The notes under the pieces are model-generated. The model made no database searches. It had not been told where the DNA came from and saw nothing but the letters and a program-made list of their open reading frames with translations. From the NCBI GenBank assembly GCA_009779895.1, contig WRBB01000001.1, forward strand, positions 124,001-188,000: a stretch of DNA of 64,000 bases, read 5' to 3'. Made by a program: the position numbers and the translations under genes. Source of the DNA: Lachnospiraceae bacterium (GTDB lineage Bacteria > Bacillota > Clostridia > Lachnospirales > Lachnospiraceae). Shown one piece after another: positions 1 to 9,800 of this stretch. The number at the start of each line of letters is the position of its first letter. Position 1 is the stretch's first letter.

Positions 1-807
1 TCAAAGCGATTTCCGGTGGTTACTTTGACTAGGATTTTTCGGCAAGCGGAAGAGAGCGATATTGTTATGAATGCCCACAAAATAAATGCCGGCCAAAAGG
101 TTATGCTGGACAATAAAAGCAAAGATTTTTTCTTTTTAAGGCGAGACAATCCGGATATGATTATTCGGGTTATGTTGAGTTTGATTCAAGAAAAATTACC
201 CAAATATGTAGAGGCAAAGCCTTTGGAAATACAGGTGATGACCCCAACCCGTAAGGGTGTGTTGGGGGTAGAGCGATTAAACCAAGTGTTACAGACCTAT
301 TTAAATCCTGAAAAACCGGGAAAAGAAGAGATTGCATTTTTGGATCGCATTTTTCGTGTGGGAGATAAGGTCATGCAGATTAAAAACAATTATCAGCTTG
401 AATGGGAAGTGCGTACGAAGTCCGGCATGGCAGTTGATTGTGGCATGGGTATTTTTAATGGGGATATGGGTATTATCAAGCGGATAAATACCTATGAAGA
501 GGTAGTAGAGGTAGAATATGACGAGGGGCGCGTGATTTGTTATCCTTATGAGGCTTTGGTAGAGTTGGAACATGCTTATGCCATTACGGTACATAAATCC
601 CAGGGTAGTGAGTATCCGGCGGTGGTGATTCCTCTTTTGTCGGGTCCGCGTCTTTTATTCAATCGAAATTTATTATATACTGCGGTGACGAGGGCGAAAA
701 AGTGTTTGACGATAGTTGGGAGTGAGCAAGTATTTCAAGAAATGATTCAAAATCAAAGAGAGCACAGCCGTTATACAGGGCTAAGAGAGCGTATTTTAGA
801 GTTTTAA
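1..807 (+). CDS. recD2: RecD2-type ATP-dependent DNA helicase, C-terminal part (5' end cut by window)
   Basis: The reading frame is open from base 1, so the gene begins upstream and only about 268 C-terminal codons are present. The piece carries late superfamily 1 helicase motifs: FPVVTLTRIFRQ at the start, MTPTRKGVLGVERLN in the middle, AYAITVHKSQGSEYP near residue 190 and LLYTAVTRAKKCLTIVG near residue 230. This is the usual C-terminal half of RecD2/TraA-type 5'-3' DNA helicases, which unwind DNA in repair without RecBC partners. It ends 8 bases before the ComF-like gene. The GTG at base 16 is an internal valine codon, not a start. The family call is firm from motifs; whether the missing N-terminus has the usual HhH region cannot be seen. 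Confidence 0.9.
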   Translation, partial: SKRFPVVTLTRIFRQAEESDIVMNAHKINAGQKVMLDNKSKDFFFLRRDNPDMIIRVMLSLIQEKLPKYVEAKPLEIQVMTPTRKGVLGVERLNQVLQTYLNPEKPGKEEIAFLDRIFRVGDKVMQIKNNYQLEWEVRTKSGMAVDCGMGIFNGDMGIIKRINTYEEVVEVEYDEGRVICYPYEALVELEHAYAITVHKSQGSEYPAVVIPLLSGPRLLFNRNLLYTAVTRAKKCLTIVGSEQVFQEMIQNQREHSRYTGLRERILEF

Positions 808-815
808 ATGGAGTC

Positions 816-1499
816 TTGGATTTGATTTATCCTAGAGTTTGTCCTTTTTGTGAAGAGATAGAAAAGGCAGGGATTTGTTCCTCCTGTCGAAAAACATTAA
901 AATATATAAAAGGAGCGTATTGTTATTCTTGTGGTCGTTCTATGCATGCTTTGGAGCAAGAATATTGCCGGGATTGTCAAAAGAAAAATTTTGCTTATGA
1001 TCAAGGACGTAGTCTTTGGTTACATCAAGGGCAGGTAGCACATGCGATCTATCAGTTTAAATTTCATAATAAGCGTGACTTTGGTAGAATTTTTGCGATG
1101 GAATTGAACCGGGAATTTGTAGCAACAATAAAAGCTTGGGGAATTGAAGAGATTATTCCGATACCATTACACGCAACCAAGCAAAAAAGCAGAGGATATA
1201 ATCAGAGTGCCGTGATAGCAGATTATTTAGGTGAAATGTGGGATTTACCGGTGAATCACAACAAGGTATTTCGCATTTGTAAGACAAAACCGCAAAAAAC
1301 CTTAGATGCCAAAGGGCGGATTGAAAATTTAAAACATGCTTTTGGCGTGAGTAAAAAGGAGCAAGTATATAAAAATATATTGCTAATTGATGATATATAT
1401 ACGACGGGTAGTACGATTCATCAAGTCGCAAAATTGTTGAAGATAGGTGGGGCAAAGAAGGTATATTTTTTAAGTGTAAGCATTGGACAAGGACTTTAA
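816..1499 (+). CDS. comF: ComF family protein (phosphoribosyltransferase fold, zinc-finger N-terminus)
   Basis: The 227-residue protein has paired cysteines typical of the ComF zinc region (CPFC, CSSC, CYSC, CRDC within the first 55 residues). A phosphoribosyltransferase core follows, with the PRPP-binding motif ILLIDDIYTTGST near residue 190. ComF proteins help single-stranded DNA uptake and handling during transformation in Firmicutes; helicase neighbours are common, and here RecD2 lies just upstream. There is no ATG in frame. TTG at 816 or TTG at 822 must start it, and the GGAG at 810-813 is better spaced for 822. A nearby ATG at 808 runs into a stop after five codons. Confidence 0.85.
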   Translation: MDLIYPRVCPFCEEIEKAGICSSCRKTLKYIKGAYCYSCGRSMHALEQEYCRDCQKKNFAYDQGRSLWLHQGQVAHAIYQFKFHNKRDFGRIFAMELNREFVATIKAWGIEEIIPIPLHATKQKSRGYNQSAVIADYLGEMWDLPVNHNKVFRICKTKPQKTLDAKGRIENLKHAFGVSKKEQVYKNILLIDDIYTTGSTIHQVAKLLKIGGAKKVYFLSVSIGQGL

Positions 1500-1552
1500 G
1501 GTTGTGATATACTTAGGACAATTGTGTAATACTTTTGGATGAGAGGTAAGGC

Positions 1553-1954
1553 ATGTTAGATAAAAACAGGATTAAATTGATGATTAAAATGTCTTCTTAC
1601 GAGCAGTCGGCGGGAAAAGAATATTTGAAGATTAGTACATATTATAAAAAAGATTATGTAAGTTTGAACACCTTGATTACGGTGTTGTGGGTTACATTGG
1701 GTTATATGTTGTCGGTTGGTCTTTTTATAGTTGTAACGATGGATAGTTTGTTGCAGGACTTAACATTTCAAAGAATCATTAATACGGGTGCGATTATTGC
1801 GGGGGCTTATTTTGTGGTGCTCATTATCTTTTGTATCGTGGCGGCTATATTTTATAGCAATAAACATAAAAAAGCGAAGCAGCATATCAAGCGATATTAT
1901 CATGATTTGTCCCATTTAGAGAAAATGATGAGCAAGGAGACGAAAAGGCGATGA
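1553..1954 (+). CDS. Small membrane protein of unknown function, two transmembrane segments
   Basis: I do not recognise a named family. The 133-residue protein has a polar N-terminus with several Tyr and Lys, two hydrophobic helices at about residues 44-66 and 79-101, and a basic C-terminal tail ending KETKRR. GAGAGGTAA lies at a good distance before the ATG. The stop overlaps the next gene's start by four bases (ATGA), so the pair is translationally coupled and probably acts together. A possible weak promoter, TTGTGA and TGTAAT with 17-base spacing, lies at 1502-1530. The membrane location is predicted from sequence only. Confidence 0.75.
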   Translation: MLDKNRIKLMIKMSSYEQSAGKEYLKISTYYKKDYVSLNTLITVLWVTLGYMLSVGLFIVVTMDSLLQDLTFQRIINTGAIIAGAYFVVLIIFCIVAAIFYSNKHKKAKQHIKRYYHDLSHLEKMMSKETKRR

Positions 1955-3303
1955 GTGTCATATTAGGTTTTAGAAAGCAGGTGCAAAAGTTATACGCACG
2001 CTTTTCTTTACAAGTTACAATTATTTTAAGATTTATATTAGGTCTCATTGTTTTTCAATTGATTAACTCTAATCTTGGTTTTATGGAGCAGTTTTCAACC
2101 CCAATCGTATCCTTTGGATTGGCGGCTGTATTGGCCTTTTTCCCATTGATGATGATGGCCCTGGCAGCCTCCGTTTTGATTATTTTGCATTTTTATGCTT
2201 TGGCGATGCCGGTTATGGCTGTAACCTTGCTTATTTTTATTATTTTATATTGTGTTTATTTTCGATTCACACCGGGTAAAAGTTGGTTGATTTTACTGGT
2301 GCCTTTGGCATTTCAATTTCAAGTACCGTTTGTGATTCCCATTGCCTTTGGTTTGATGGGTGCACCTGTGATGATTTTGCCTATTATTTCAGGAACCTTT
2401 GTATATAATTTGTTGTATTATGTGAAAACCACAGATGCGGTTTACTATGCGGAAGATGTACAAGGTATGGTGGATGTTGTTGTGGATTTTACAACGGCTA
2501 TTTTCTACAATCAGGAGATGTGGATGATAGCAGGGATTTTGTCATTGGTGCTGCTGATTGTATATGCATTCCGGACACGTTCTTTTAATCATAGCTGGAA
2601 AGTAGCTTATATTGTGGGTGCTTTTTTTGCGGTATTATTTCTGGTGGCCGGCGATTATGTGTTTGAATTGGAAATGTCTTTGACAGCGATTGTGCTGGAT
2701 GGGGTTTTGGCGATTTTTGTTGGTTTGCTCTTAGAACTTTTATTTTTGCGGGTGGACTATTCAAAAACAGAATACCTACAGTTTTCGGATAATGACTATT
2801 ATTACTATGTTAAGGCGATTCCCAGATATTTGGTAAAAGAAGCGCAGCCGGATGGTAGCCTGGAGGAGATGGATGAAATTGATGAAAGTTGGCAGGACGA
2901 GGAGCGGCGTTTGGATCAGATACTAGAGCGGCAATCAGCTCAATTTGAAACGGGCGGGGAAGATTTGGGGCAGACTATGGTGATTGATGCTGCACAGGCG
3001 CATCAATTGGCGGTGGCGCACCAGAAAAGCGGTGATGGCAATCGGCAGGCAAGGAAACGTCCGCCGACAAATAAACCAAAGGGCAATCAAAGGCCAAAAG
3101 CAAGTGGAAATAGGCCGAGTGGAAAATTGGGTGACAGACCAAGTGATAGATCGGCAAATTCTGGAAAGCCCAGACCCAAAAAGCAAAACCGTCACCCAAA
3201 ACAGGGCAAGCAGGCAGAGTTATTAGAGGGTCAGACGGACAATATATTATTGACACGCAGCTTAAATGAAGAGCTGGGTTTGAATAAGGATAACAAGAGA
3301 TAA
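1951..3303 (+). CDS. Polytopic membrane protein with long basic disordered tail, unknown function
   Basis: The 450-residue protein has about eight or nine hydrophobic helices in its first 270 residues. An acidic linker near residues 300-330 (EEMDEIDESWQDEERR) follows. From about residue 365 there is a long low-complexity tail rich in Lys, Arg, Asn, Pro and Gly that ends with an acidic patch. No catalytic motif is visible and I do not recognise the family. It overlaps the preceding gene by four bases and lies 26 bases before cdaA, so it probably belongs to the same operon as the c-di-AMP genes. The tail looks like a cytoplasmic nucleic-acid or protein contact region, but that is only inference. 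Confidence 0.75.
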   Translation: MSVILGFRKQVQKLYARFSLQVTIILRFILGLIVFQLINSNLGFMEQFSTPIVSFGLAAVLAFFPLMMMALAASVLIILHFYALAMPVMAVTLLIFIILYCVYFRFTPGKSWLILLVPLAFQFQVPFVIPIAFGLMGAPVMILPIISGTFVYNLLYYVKTTDAVYYAEDVQGMVDVVVDFTTAIFYNQEMWMIAGILSLVLLIVYAFRTRSFNHSWKVAYIVGAFFAVLFLVAGDYVFELEMSLTAIVLDGVLAIFVGLLLELLFLRVDYSKTEYLQFSDNDYYYYVKAIPRYLVKEAQPDGSLEEMDEIDESWQDEERRLDQILERQSAQFETGGEDLGQTMVIDAAQAHQLAVAHQKSGDGNRQARKRPPTNKPKGNQRPKASGNRPSGKLGDRPSDRSANSGKPRPKKQNRHPKQGKQAELLEGQTDNILLTRSLNEELGLNKDNKR

Positions 3304-3329
3304 AGTATAAAGTGTGATGAGGTAATTTC

Positions 3330-4193
3330 ATGGGCCAATGGTTGAGCGCGCTTTTGGATAATATATTAGGTGATTGGTATATTCCGGATATCGGGATTAT
3401 TGATATTCTGGAGGTTATCATTATTACTCTGATTGTATATAGGATTGTGATATGGATCAAAAACACCAAGGCCTGGATGCTTTTGAAAGGTCTTTTGGTG
3501 TTGTCTGTCTTTATTTTGATTGCGGCTATTTTACAGATGCATACAATTTTATTTTTGGCGCAAGCATCCCTGAGTATTTTGGCCTTTGCCGCAGTGATTG
3601 TATTTCAGCCGGAGCTTCGGCGTGCGTTGGAAAAAATCGGTGAAAAAGATTTTATCAGCCGTATCAATCCTTTTGATTCCAAATCGGAGAATCTGCGGTT
3701 TCATGATGATACCATGCGTGCTATTGTCAATGCGGCAGGTGTGATGAGCGGTCAAAGAACCGGCGCGTTGATTATCGTGGAGCAAGCGACTCGCTTAAGT
3801 GAATATGAAATGACCGGGATTGAGATGGATTGTGTAGTGAGTGAGCAAATACTATTAAATATCTTTGAAAATAATACGCCCTTACATGATGGAGCTGTAA
3901 TTCTACGTGGGGATCGGGTTGCATCAGCAACTTGTTATTTACCTCTGTCAGATAATATGCATCTAAGCAAAGATTTGGGAACCAGGCATAGAGCAGCTTT
4001 GGGGATTACGGAAGTAAGTGATGCGATGGCGATTGTATTGTCAGAAGAAACGGGTGCTATTTCCGTGGCCGTTCATGGTAGATTAGTCAGAAGGATTTCG
4101 ATTGAGGAACTTACCCAGCAACTCGAACAAATCCAGATGAAGAGCCATGAGGGTAGGAAGTTTAGATTTGGGAAAAGGCGGAAAAGGTTTTAA
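3330..4193 (+). CDS. cdaA: Diadenylate cyclase CdaA (membrane-bound c-di-AMP synthase)
   Basis: The enzyme makes cyclic di-AMP from two ATP at the membrane. Three hydrophobic helices fill the first 100 residues. The DAC domain follows, with the signature DGA at residues 187-189 (LHDGAVIL) and RHR at 219-221 (GTRHRAALG), both needed for ATP binding and catalysis. The length of 287 residues is slightly above the usual 270. Its stop overlaps the start of cdaR (TAATG), the standard partnership in Firmicutes. The usual third gene, glmM, is not next; an HPr-like gene and a nucleotidyltransferase follow instead. Confidence 0.95.
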   Translation: MGQWLSALLDNILGDWYIPDIGIIDILEVIIITLIVYRIVIWIKNTKAWMLLKGLLVLSVFILIAAILQMHTILFLAQASLSILAFAAVIVFQPELRRALEKIGEKDFISRINPFDSKSENLRFHDDTMRAIVNAAGVMSGQRTGALIIVEQATRLSEYEMTGIEMDCVVSEQILLNIFENNTPLHDGAVILRGDRVASATCYLPLSDNMHLSKDLGTRHRAALGITEVSDAMAIVLSEETGAISVAVHGRLVRRISIEELTQQLEQIQMKSHEGRKFRFGKRRKRF

Positions 4194-5458
4194 TGTTTGT
4201 AAGATTTATGAAAAAGCTGGGTAGATTATTGTTTCACAATTTACAATTTAAAATAGGAGCGATTATATTTTCAACATTGTTATGGTTGGTAGCGGTCAAT
4301 ATTGATGATCCGGTTGTTCCGGTTGTACTTCGAAATGTACCAATCAATTTTCAAAATGAAGAAATTATTACAAACCAAGGCAAGATTTTTCATATCGTAG
4401 GGGATAGTGAAAATCTCACGGTTACGGTATTTGCCAGACGTTCGGTAGCGGAGCGGATTACCCATGACCATCTTGTGGCAACAGCGGATTTTAGCCAAAT
4501 GGAAATCAATAGTCTGATACCAATTTCTGTGAGTGTGTTGGGTTTTGATGAGCAGATTTCATCCATAGCCACCAGTCCGTCCAATGTGCAGGTGCAGATA
4601 GAGGATGTAGATCGGATCACCTTTCCTTTGGTGGTGAATGTTGCAGGAGAGCCACGTGCGGGTTTTGTTTTGGGTGAATTGGAGGTATATCCTGAAGCAG
4701 TCACGATCAGTGGTCCTGAGACTTTGATTGCCAGCATTGATAGAGTGGTTGCACAGGTTGATGTAAGTGGGATTCGGCAATCGGGCAGTTTAGCCGCAGA
4801 ATTGGTTATTTATGACCACAATGGTGGTGTTATCAGTCAAACTTTGCTAAGCAATAGTTTGGGTGAGCAGGGTATTATGGTTGATGTTGAAGTACTCCAT
4901 ACCAAGAGTATAGCGATTGCGTTTGCGGATATTTATGATGTGCCGGACGGTTATATCGCCTCTGATATTTCGTCGGAACCGCAAACAATTTTGGTTTCGG
5001 GTACCCAAAGTGATTTGGCGAATATAACAGAATTATCAATACCTGCGGAGGCATTAGAGATTGGTGATCAGACCGGTAGGATTGAATTAATCGTTGATGT
5101 GATTCCTTTCCTTCCGGAAAATATTGCGTTGGTAGATGAAAATGCCAATATGATTGTAGTAAACATGTCTGTGGAGGCTTTGGGGACAAGAACCATTGAA
5201 TTGCCGGTAGATGCGATATTGATTTCGGGACTTGCAAATAACTTGTCGGTTTCTTATCAAAGAGATTACGTAGAAGTTACTTTTTCCGGTGAGCAGGAGC
5301 GGTTAGATTTATTAGATATTCGTAATGCAGCATCTGTTGATTTGAGTGAATTTAGAAGCAGTGGAGAGCATTCAGTTCCTGTTATTATTGAGGTGCCGAT
5401 AGGTGTTCGTTTAATCAATCAACCGACAGTAAGGATAACACTAACTACCAGAAGATAA
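4193..5458 (+). CDS. cdaR: CdaR, YbbR-domain regulator of the diadenylate cyclase
   Basis: One N-terminal transmembrane helix (about residues 19-35) anchors an extracytoplasmic region of several YbbR repeats, recognisable by recurring short beta units of the type FPLVVNVAGEPRAGFVLGEL and VTISGPETLI. In Firmicutes CdaR binds CdaA and tunes c-di-AMP output. The start codon overlaps the cdaA stop, which supports coupled translation. The length of 421 residues fits a protein with three to four YbbR repeats. No enzymatic motif is present or expected. Confidence 0.9.
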   Translation: MFVRFMKKLGRLLFHNLQFKIGAIIFSTLLWLVAVNIDDPVVPVVLRNVPINFQNEEIITNQGKIFHIVGDSENLTVTVFARRSVAERITHDHLVATADFSQMEINSLIPISVSVLGFDEQISSIATSPSNVQVQIEDVDRITFPLVVNVAGEPRAGFVLGELEVYPEAVTISGPETLIASIDRVVAQVDVSGIRQSGSLAAELVIYDHNGGVISQTLLSNSLGEQGIMVDVEVLHTKSIAIAFADIYDVPDGYIASDISSEPQTILVSGTQSDLANITELSIPAEALEIGDQTGRIELIVDVIPFLPENIALVDENANMIVVNMSVEALGTRTIELPVDAILISGLANNLSVSYQRDYVEVTFSGEQERLDLLDIRNAASVDLSEFRSSGEHSVPVIIEVPIGVRLINQPTVRITLTTRR

Positions 5459-5470
5459 GGAGGGCGATGA

Positions 5471-5746
5471 ATGGTCAGCAAAAATATAGTAATTAAGAAT
5501 CCGACCGGTTTGCATTTGAGGCCGGCAGGATTGTTTTGTAAGACAGCGATGCAGTTTAGCAGTCGCATTCTGATAGAAAAGAAAAGTAAGGCGGAGGACA
5601 TTACGGCCAATGCAAAGAGTGTTCTTAGTGTATTGGGTGCTTGCATTAAGGGTGGTGATGAAATCAAAATCATTTGTGATGGTGAAGATGAAGAAAAGGC
5701 ATTGGAAGAAATGGTCAATATTATTGAAGAAGGGCTGGGGGAGTGA
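5471..5746 (+). CDS. HPr-family phosphocarrier protein
   Basis: The 91-residue protein has the phospho-histidine site at His15 in GLHLRPAG. The regulatory serine region AKSVLSVLGA is also present, with Ser at 50, four residues later than the usual 46 because of a longer stretch just before it. HPr carries phosphate from PEP and enzyme I to sugar transporters, and in Firmicutes the serine form controls carbon catabolite repression. No PTS genes are nearby. AAGGAGGG at about 5456-5463 overlaps the end of cdaR and decides the ATG at 5471. It may be a second, regulatory HPr rather than the main PTS carrier, which cannot be told here. Confidence 0.85.
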   Translation: MVSKNIVIKNPTGLHLRPAGLFCKTAMQFSSRILIEKKSKAEDITANAKSVLSVLGACIKGGDEIKIICDGEDEEKALEEMVNIIEEGLGE

Positions 5747-5748
5747 AC

Positions 5749-6648
5749 ATGAATCAGAATGCAACATTAGTAATTATGGCCGCCGGAATTGGCAGTCGTT
5801 TTGGCGGGGGTATCAAACAGTTAGAGCCGGTGGGTCCAGATGGTGAAATTATCATGGATTATTCTATTTATGATGCTTTAGAGGCAGGGTTTAATAAAGT
5901 AGTTTTTGTGATTCGTAAAGATTTAGAGAAAGATTTTAAAAAGATTATAGGTGATCGTATCTCTAAGAAAATAGAAGTTGCTTATGCTTTTCAAGAGTTG
6001 GAGGATATTCCGGCGGTATATCAAACACGTTTCAAAGCGCGTGTAAAGCCTTGGGGGACGGGTCAGGCAATATTGGCATGCAGGGATATTGTAAAAGAGC
6101 CATTTGCTGTAATCAATGCAGATGATTATTATGGAAAAGAGGCCTATCAGGAAGCGTATCAATATTTGGTAGAAACAGCTTCAAAAGAAGATAAGCTTTT
6201 GCCGGAAATAGCGATGGTTAGTTTTTTATTAAAAAATACGCTCAGTGACAATGGAACGGTGACTCGTGGCGTATGCCAGATAAATGAACAAGGTTATTTG
6301 GAGTCTATTGTTGAAACATATGACATTGCCAAAGGCGATGGAAATGCAATTGTAGATGGCAAAGCGTTGTCTGTGGATACACCGGTCTCTATGAATATGT
6401 TTTGTTTGTTCCCGGCGTTTTTTTCCACATTGCAAGCGCGATTTGATGAATTTTTAAGCCATACAGAACAAAGTGATTTAAAAGCGGAGTATTTGATTCC
6501 CAGTGTTGTGGGTGAACTATTGGCAGAAAGGAAGTTGGTTGTAAAAGTGTTGCATTCGCGGGATCAATGGTTTGGTGTGACTTACAAAGAAGACAAAGAA
6601 GTGGTGGTTGAGGGAATACAGGCTTTGATTGCAAAAGGGTATTATTGA
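5749..6648 (+). CDS. Nucleotidyltransferase family protein (sugar-phosphate nucleotidyltransferase fold)
   Basis: The N-terminus has the Rossmann-like nucleotide-binding motif MAAGIGSRFGGGIKQLEPVG and the central KPWGTGQAILACR and INADDYYG, the metal-binding acidic site of NTP-transferase enzymes. Such enzymes join a nucleoside monophosphate to a sugar phosphate; the substrate cannot be read from sequence. The ATG at 5749 is preferred over the in-frame GTG at 5743, because GGGAG at 5739-5743 is then five bases away. It overlaps the end of the HPr gene and is the last gene before a strong terminator. Confidence 0.8.
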   Translation: MNQNATLVIMAAGIGSRFGGGIKQLEPVGPDGEIIMDYSIYDALEAGFNKVVFVIRKDLEKDFKKIIGDRISKKIEVAYAFQELEDIPAVYQTRFKARVKPWGTGQAILACRDIVKEPFAVINADDYYGKEAYQEAYQYLVETASKEDKLLPEIAMVSFLLKNTLSDNGTVTRGVCQINEQGYLESIVETYDIAKGDGNAIVDGKALSVDTPVSMNMFCLFPAFFSTLQARFDEFLSHTEQSDLKAEYLIPSVVGELLAERKLVVKVLHSRDQWFGVTYKEDKEVVVEGIQALIAKGYY

Positions 6649-6678
6649 TATAAAAAAAGAAAAGATGAAGTAAGAAGT

Positions 6679-6722
6679 AAGGAGATTTTTTATCGTTTGG
6701 AATGATAAAAAATCTCCTTTTT
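6679..6722 (+). terminator. Rho-independent terminator after the cdaA operon
   Basis: A perfect 16-bp stem (arms 6679-6694 and 6704-6719, AAGGAGATTTTTTATC and its complement) with a 9-base loop ends in a T run. It closes the block of housekeeping genes. The flanking sequence to 6860 is extremely A+T-rich. Confidence 0.85.
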
Positions 6723-6756
6723 AAATGAATAAATTATAAAATAAATGTAAAATTAA

Positions 6757-6785
6757 TTGAAAAAATAAAAAAATCATGCTAAAAT
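6757..6785 (+). promoter_or_regulatory. Promoter for the wall hydrolase gene
   Basis: TTGAAA at 6757-6762 and TAAAAT at 6780-6785 are separated by 17 bases. A TG one base before the -10 makes it an extended -10 element. The leader of about 70 bases is A+T-rich and ends in TTGGAGGAG before the start at 6862. Confidence 0.6.
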
Positions 6786-6861
6786 TAATTAAATTATAAA
6801 AAAATAATAAAAAATAATAAAAATATATGTATATGCTTAGAATAATTGGAGGAGAGAAATT

Positions 6862-9800
6862 ATGAGAAAGAATAGAAAATTGCTTTCGATGTTTTTGGTT
6901 ATAGTATTACTTTTATTATCCGGTGCACAGGTGTTTGCAACAGAAGTATTTGTATTAGAAGAAAATCATGAATCCACTGTCCCTGTGGAAAAATTAAAAG
7001 CCTTTGAATTTGTATATATAGATGAAACTGTGATTTACGTACCGGAAGAACAAAACATTGCAGTAATCTTTGCGGATGAAACGTTGCGCGTGACAGCGGC
7101 AAGTTTGCATCTGCGTTCTTTGTTTACAGGGGAAGAGACGATTGTAGATGCGTCCAATATAGTTGGTAATTCTGTTTTATTTACAATTATGTACGGGGAT
7201 GATGCGGTAGCGGATCATCTTATTTTGGAGCAGATTGTTTATCAGGTGGAGCAGATGGAATCGGATATATCTGTATATTTTGCTGCTCAGGCAATAGAGG
7301 CAGGTTATGTTGTGACTCATGAGACAAAACCTCAGGTAGGAGAGGTGGAACAAGCGGGTGCTGATGTGACGATACATACCGTGGACGCGTTGGGGGAACT
7401 TGTTTCAGAAGAGGCAAACATGGAAGATATCCCGGAGATTATCGGAGATATTATTGAGAATGCTGATATTGAAATAGAAGCTTATCCGTTAAATGATCTA
7501 ACAAGTGAGAAAGATGCATCTGCTTTATCAGCAGCTTTTGATTTTTTGAAAACGACTTTTGTTGGTATAGAAACCAATGCAAGTACATCAAATACAATTA
7601 TCGTGATTTCGGCGGGTCATTGTGCGACCCATACCGGAGCGGCAGCTAATGGTTTGTTGGAGCATCAATTGACATTTCAGGTGGCACAATACACAAAACA
7701 GGAGTTGGATAAATACGGTGGTGTTACAGTATATACCGATAGGCCGACGATTCATTGCAGGTACCCGGGTCAAACCATGGCATATTGTGTTAGCCAAAGA
7801 GTACGGGATGCCAAAGCCCTTGGTGCTAGTGTATATGTTGATATTCATTTCAATGCCGGCGGTGGAACCGGTGCGGAGGTATATTATCCCAATAATAGTT
7901 ATAGCCAAACCATTCATCAATCCGGCCTGGCTTTGGCCAATCAAATTTTAAGCCAGTTATCCGCTTTAGGCTTGGTCAATCGTGGTGCAAAAATAAGAAA
8001 CAATACTTTGGGGCAAACAGATGCCCAAGGGAATTCGGCTGACTTTTACACAAGCAATGCATTGGCCAAAGAACTAGGGATGGTGGGTATCATTGTAGAA
8101 AATGCTTTTGTTGATAATCAAGCAGATGTGGCAAGGCTTAGAGATGAAACATTTTTGCAAGATTTAGGTGTGGCCATTGCAAAGGGTATTGCAAATACTT
8201 ATTCTTTGGGAGAGTCTTCTAATGTGTCGCCTCCTACATTGGCGCGGGCAAATATTAGAAATACGGATTCTTTTGCAGGCACATTTCAGGTGCATTTATC
8301 AGGGATGCCTGCAACAGGTGCCAATGTGGCAGTATGGGCTGAGATCGGCGGGCAGGATGACTTGAAATGGTACTCTGTTTCCGGCACAAGTGCTGTTTTA
8401 ACGATTAATAGCAGCAATCATATGGATCAAAAAGGTTTATACCATATACATGTTTATAGTAGGCAAGGAGCCTTTCTTTGTGGAGCGGCGGCAAGGATTG
8501 CCACAAATACGATGGCAAATGTTTCAACGATTTCCCGTGATGGAGAAAATACGGTAGAAGTTCAGGTGAGTTTTCCGGTAACCGGTAATGAAATCACTAG
8601 GGTGCAGGTACCTGTTTGGGCTTCTTCTGATCAAAGGGATATTGTATGGTACAACGCAACAAGGGATCATAACGGGATGTGGACGGCAAGGGTGCATATT
8701 GGCAGCCATAGGCTGTCCGGTAGATACACGGCTCATGTATATGCGACCAATACAAACGGTATCACTAGGTTTGTGGGCGGCAGAACCTTTACCATTCAAC
8801 AGCCTTCCGTAAGAACCATTGCAATAAACAACTACAATAGAAACGCCGGTACTTATGATGTGGTGTTAAGTGGAATCCATGCAGTTTCCGGGGTAAATAG
8901 TGTGCGCATTGCCAACTGGAGCAAGGCAGATCAGAGTGATTTGATTTGGTATCAGGCGACGAGGCAACAAGACGGTAGTTATAGAGCTACGGTGAGCATT
9001 GCACGGCACGGTTTTAATGTGGGAAGATATCATGCCCACGCATATTTAACAACAAACAATGGTATGACAGTCTTTCGAGGGACGAGTCATATGGTATTTT
9101 CGCCTTCTGTTGTAATCGCTGCCGCAGACCGGGCAAATACAGAAACCCTGTATGAGCTTTCAGCCGCAAATGTTGCGATGTTAGGGACGGTCAGCCGCGT
9201 GCGTTTTGCTGTATGGAGCAACCAAGGCGGACAAAGTGATTTAAATTGGTATGCCGGTACAAGAAATGGAAATGGTGCATGGGTAGCGACAGCTGATATT
9301 CGAAAACATAAAACAGCCGGACTATATCATGTGCATGCTTATGCAACGGTGAATGGTGGTACGGAAAGGTTTATAGGCGGTACAAGTTTTCGTGTAAGTG
9401 GTATTCCGATGGGTAGGTTGACGGTAGACAATGTGAATGGTGATACAGGGGCTTTTCGTATTGTGATTTCAAATGTTAATCATCCCTCCGGTATCACAAA
9501 AGTGCAGTTGCCGGTATGGAGCAGAGCAAATCAATCGGATATTGTTTGGTATGATGCAATTAGGCAAAGCAATGGCAGTTATCGGGTGGATGTAAATCCC
9601 TCCAACCACAACATGAATTCCGGTATTTATATCGCACATCTTTATGTGACAACCGGAAATGGAATGGTCGCTTTTGCCGGTGGAATGCAAAGAAATGTCA
9701 AGGCACCGGATTTGTATAGCATTATGGGTAGCACGCAAACAACGGCGGCGCAGTTGGTAAGATATTATAGAGCCAGATCACCGATTGCATATCCGGCAGC

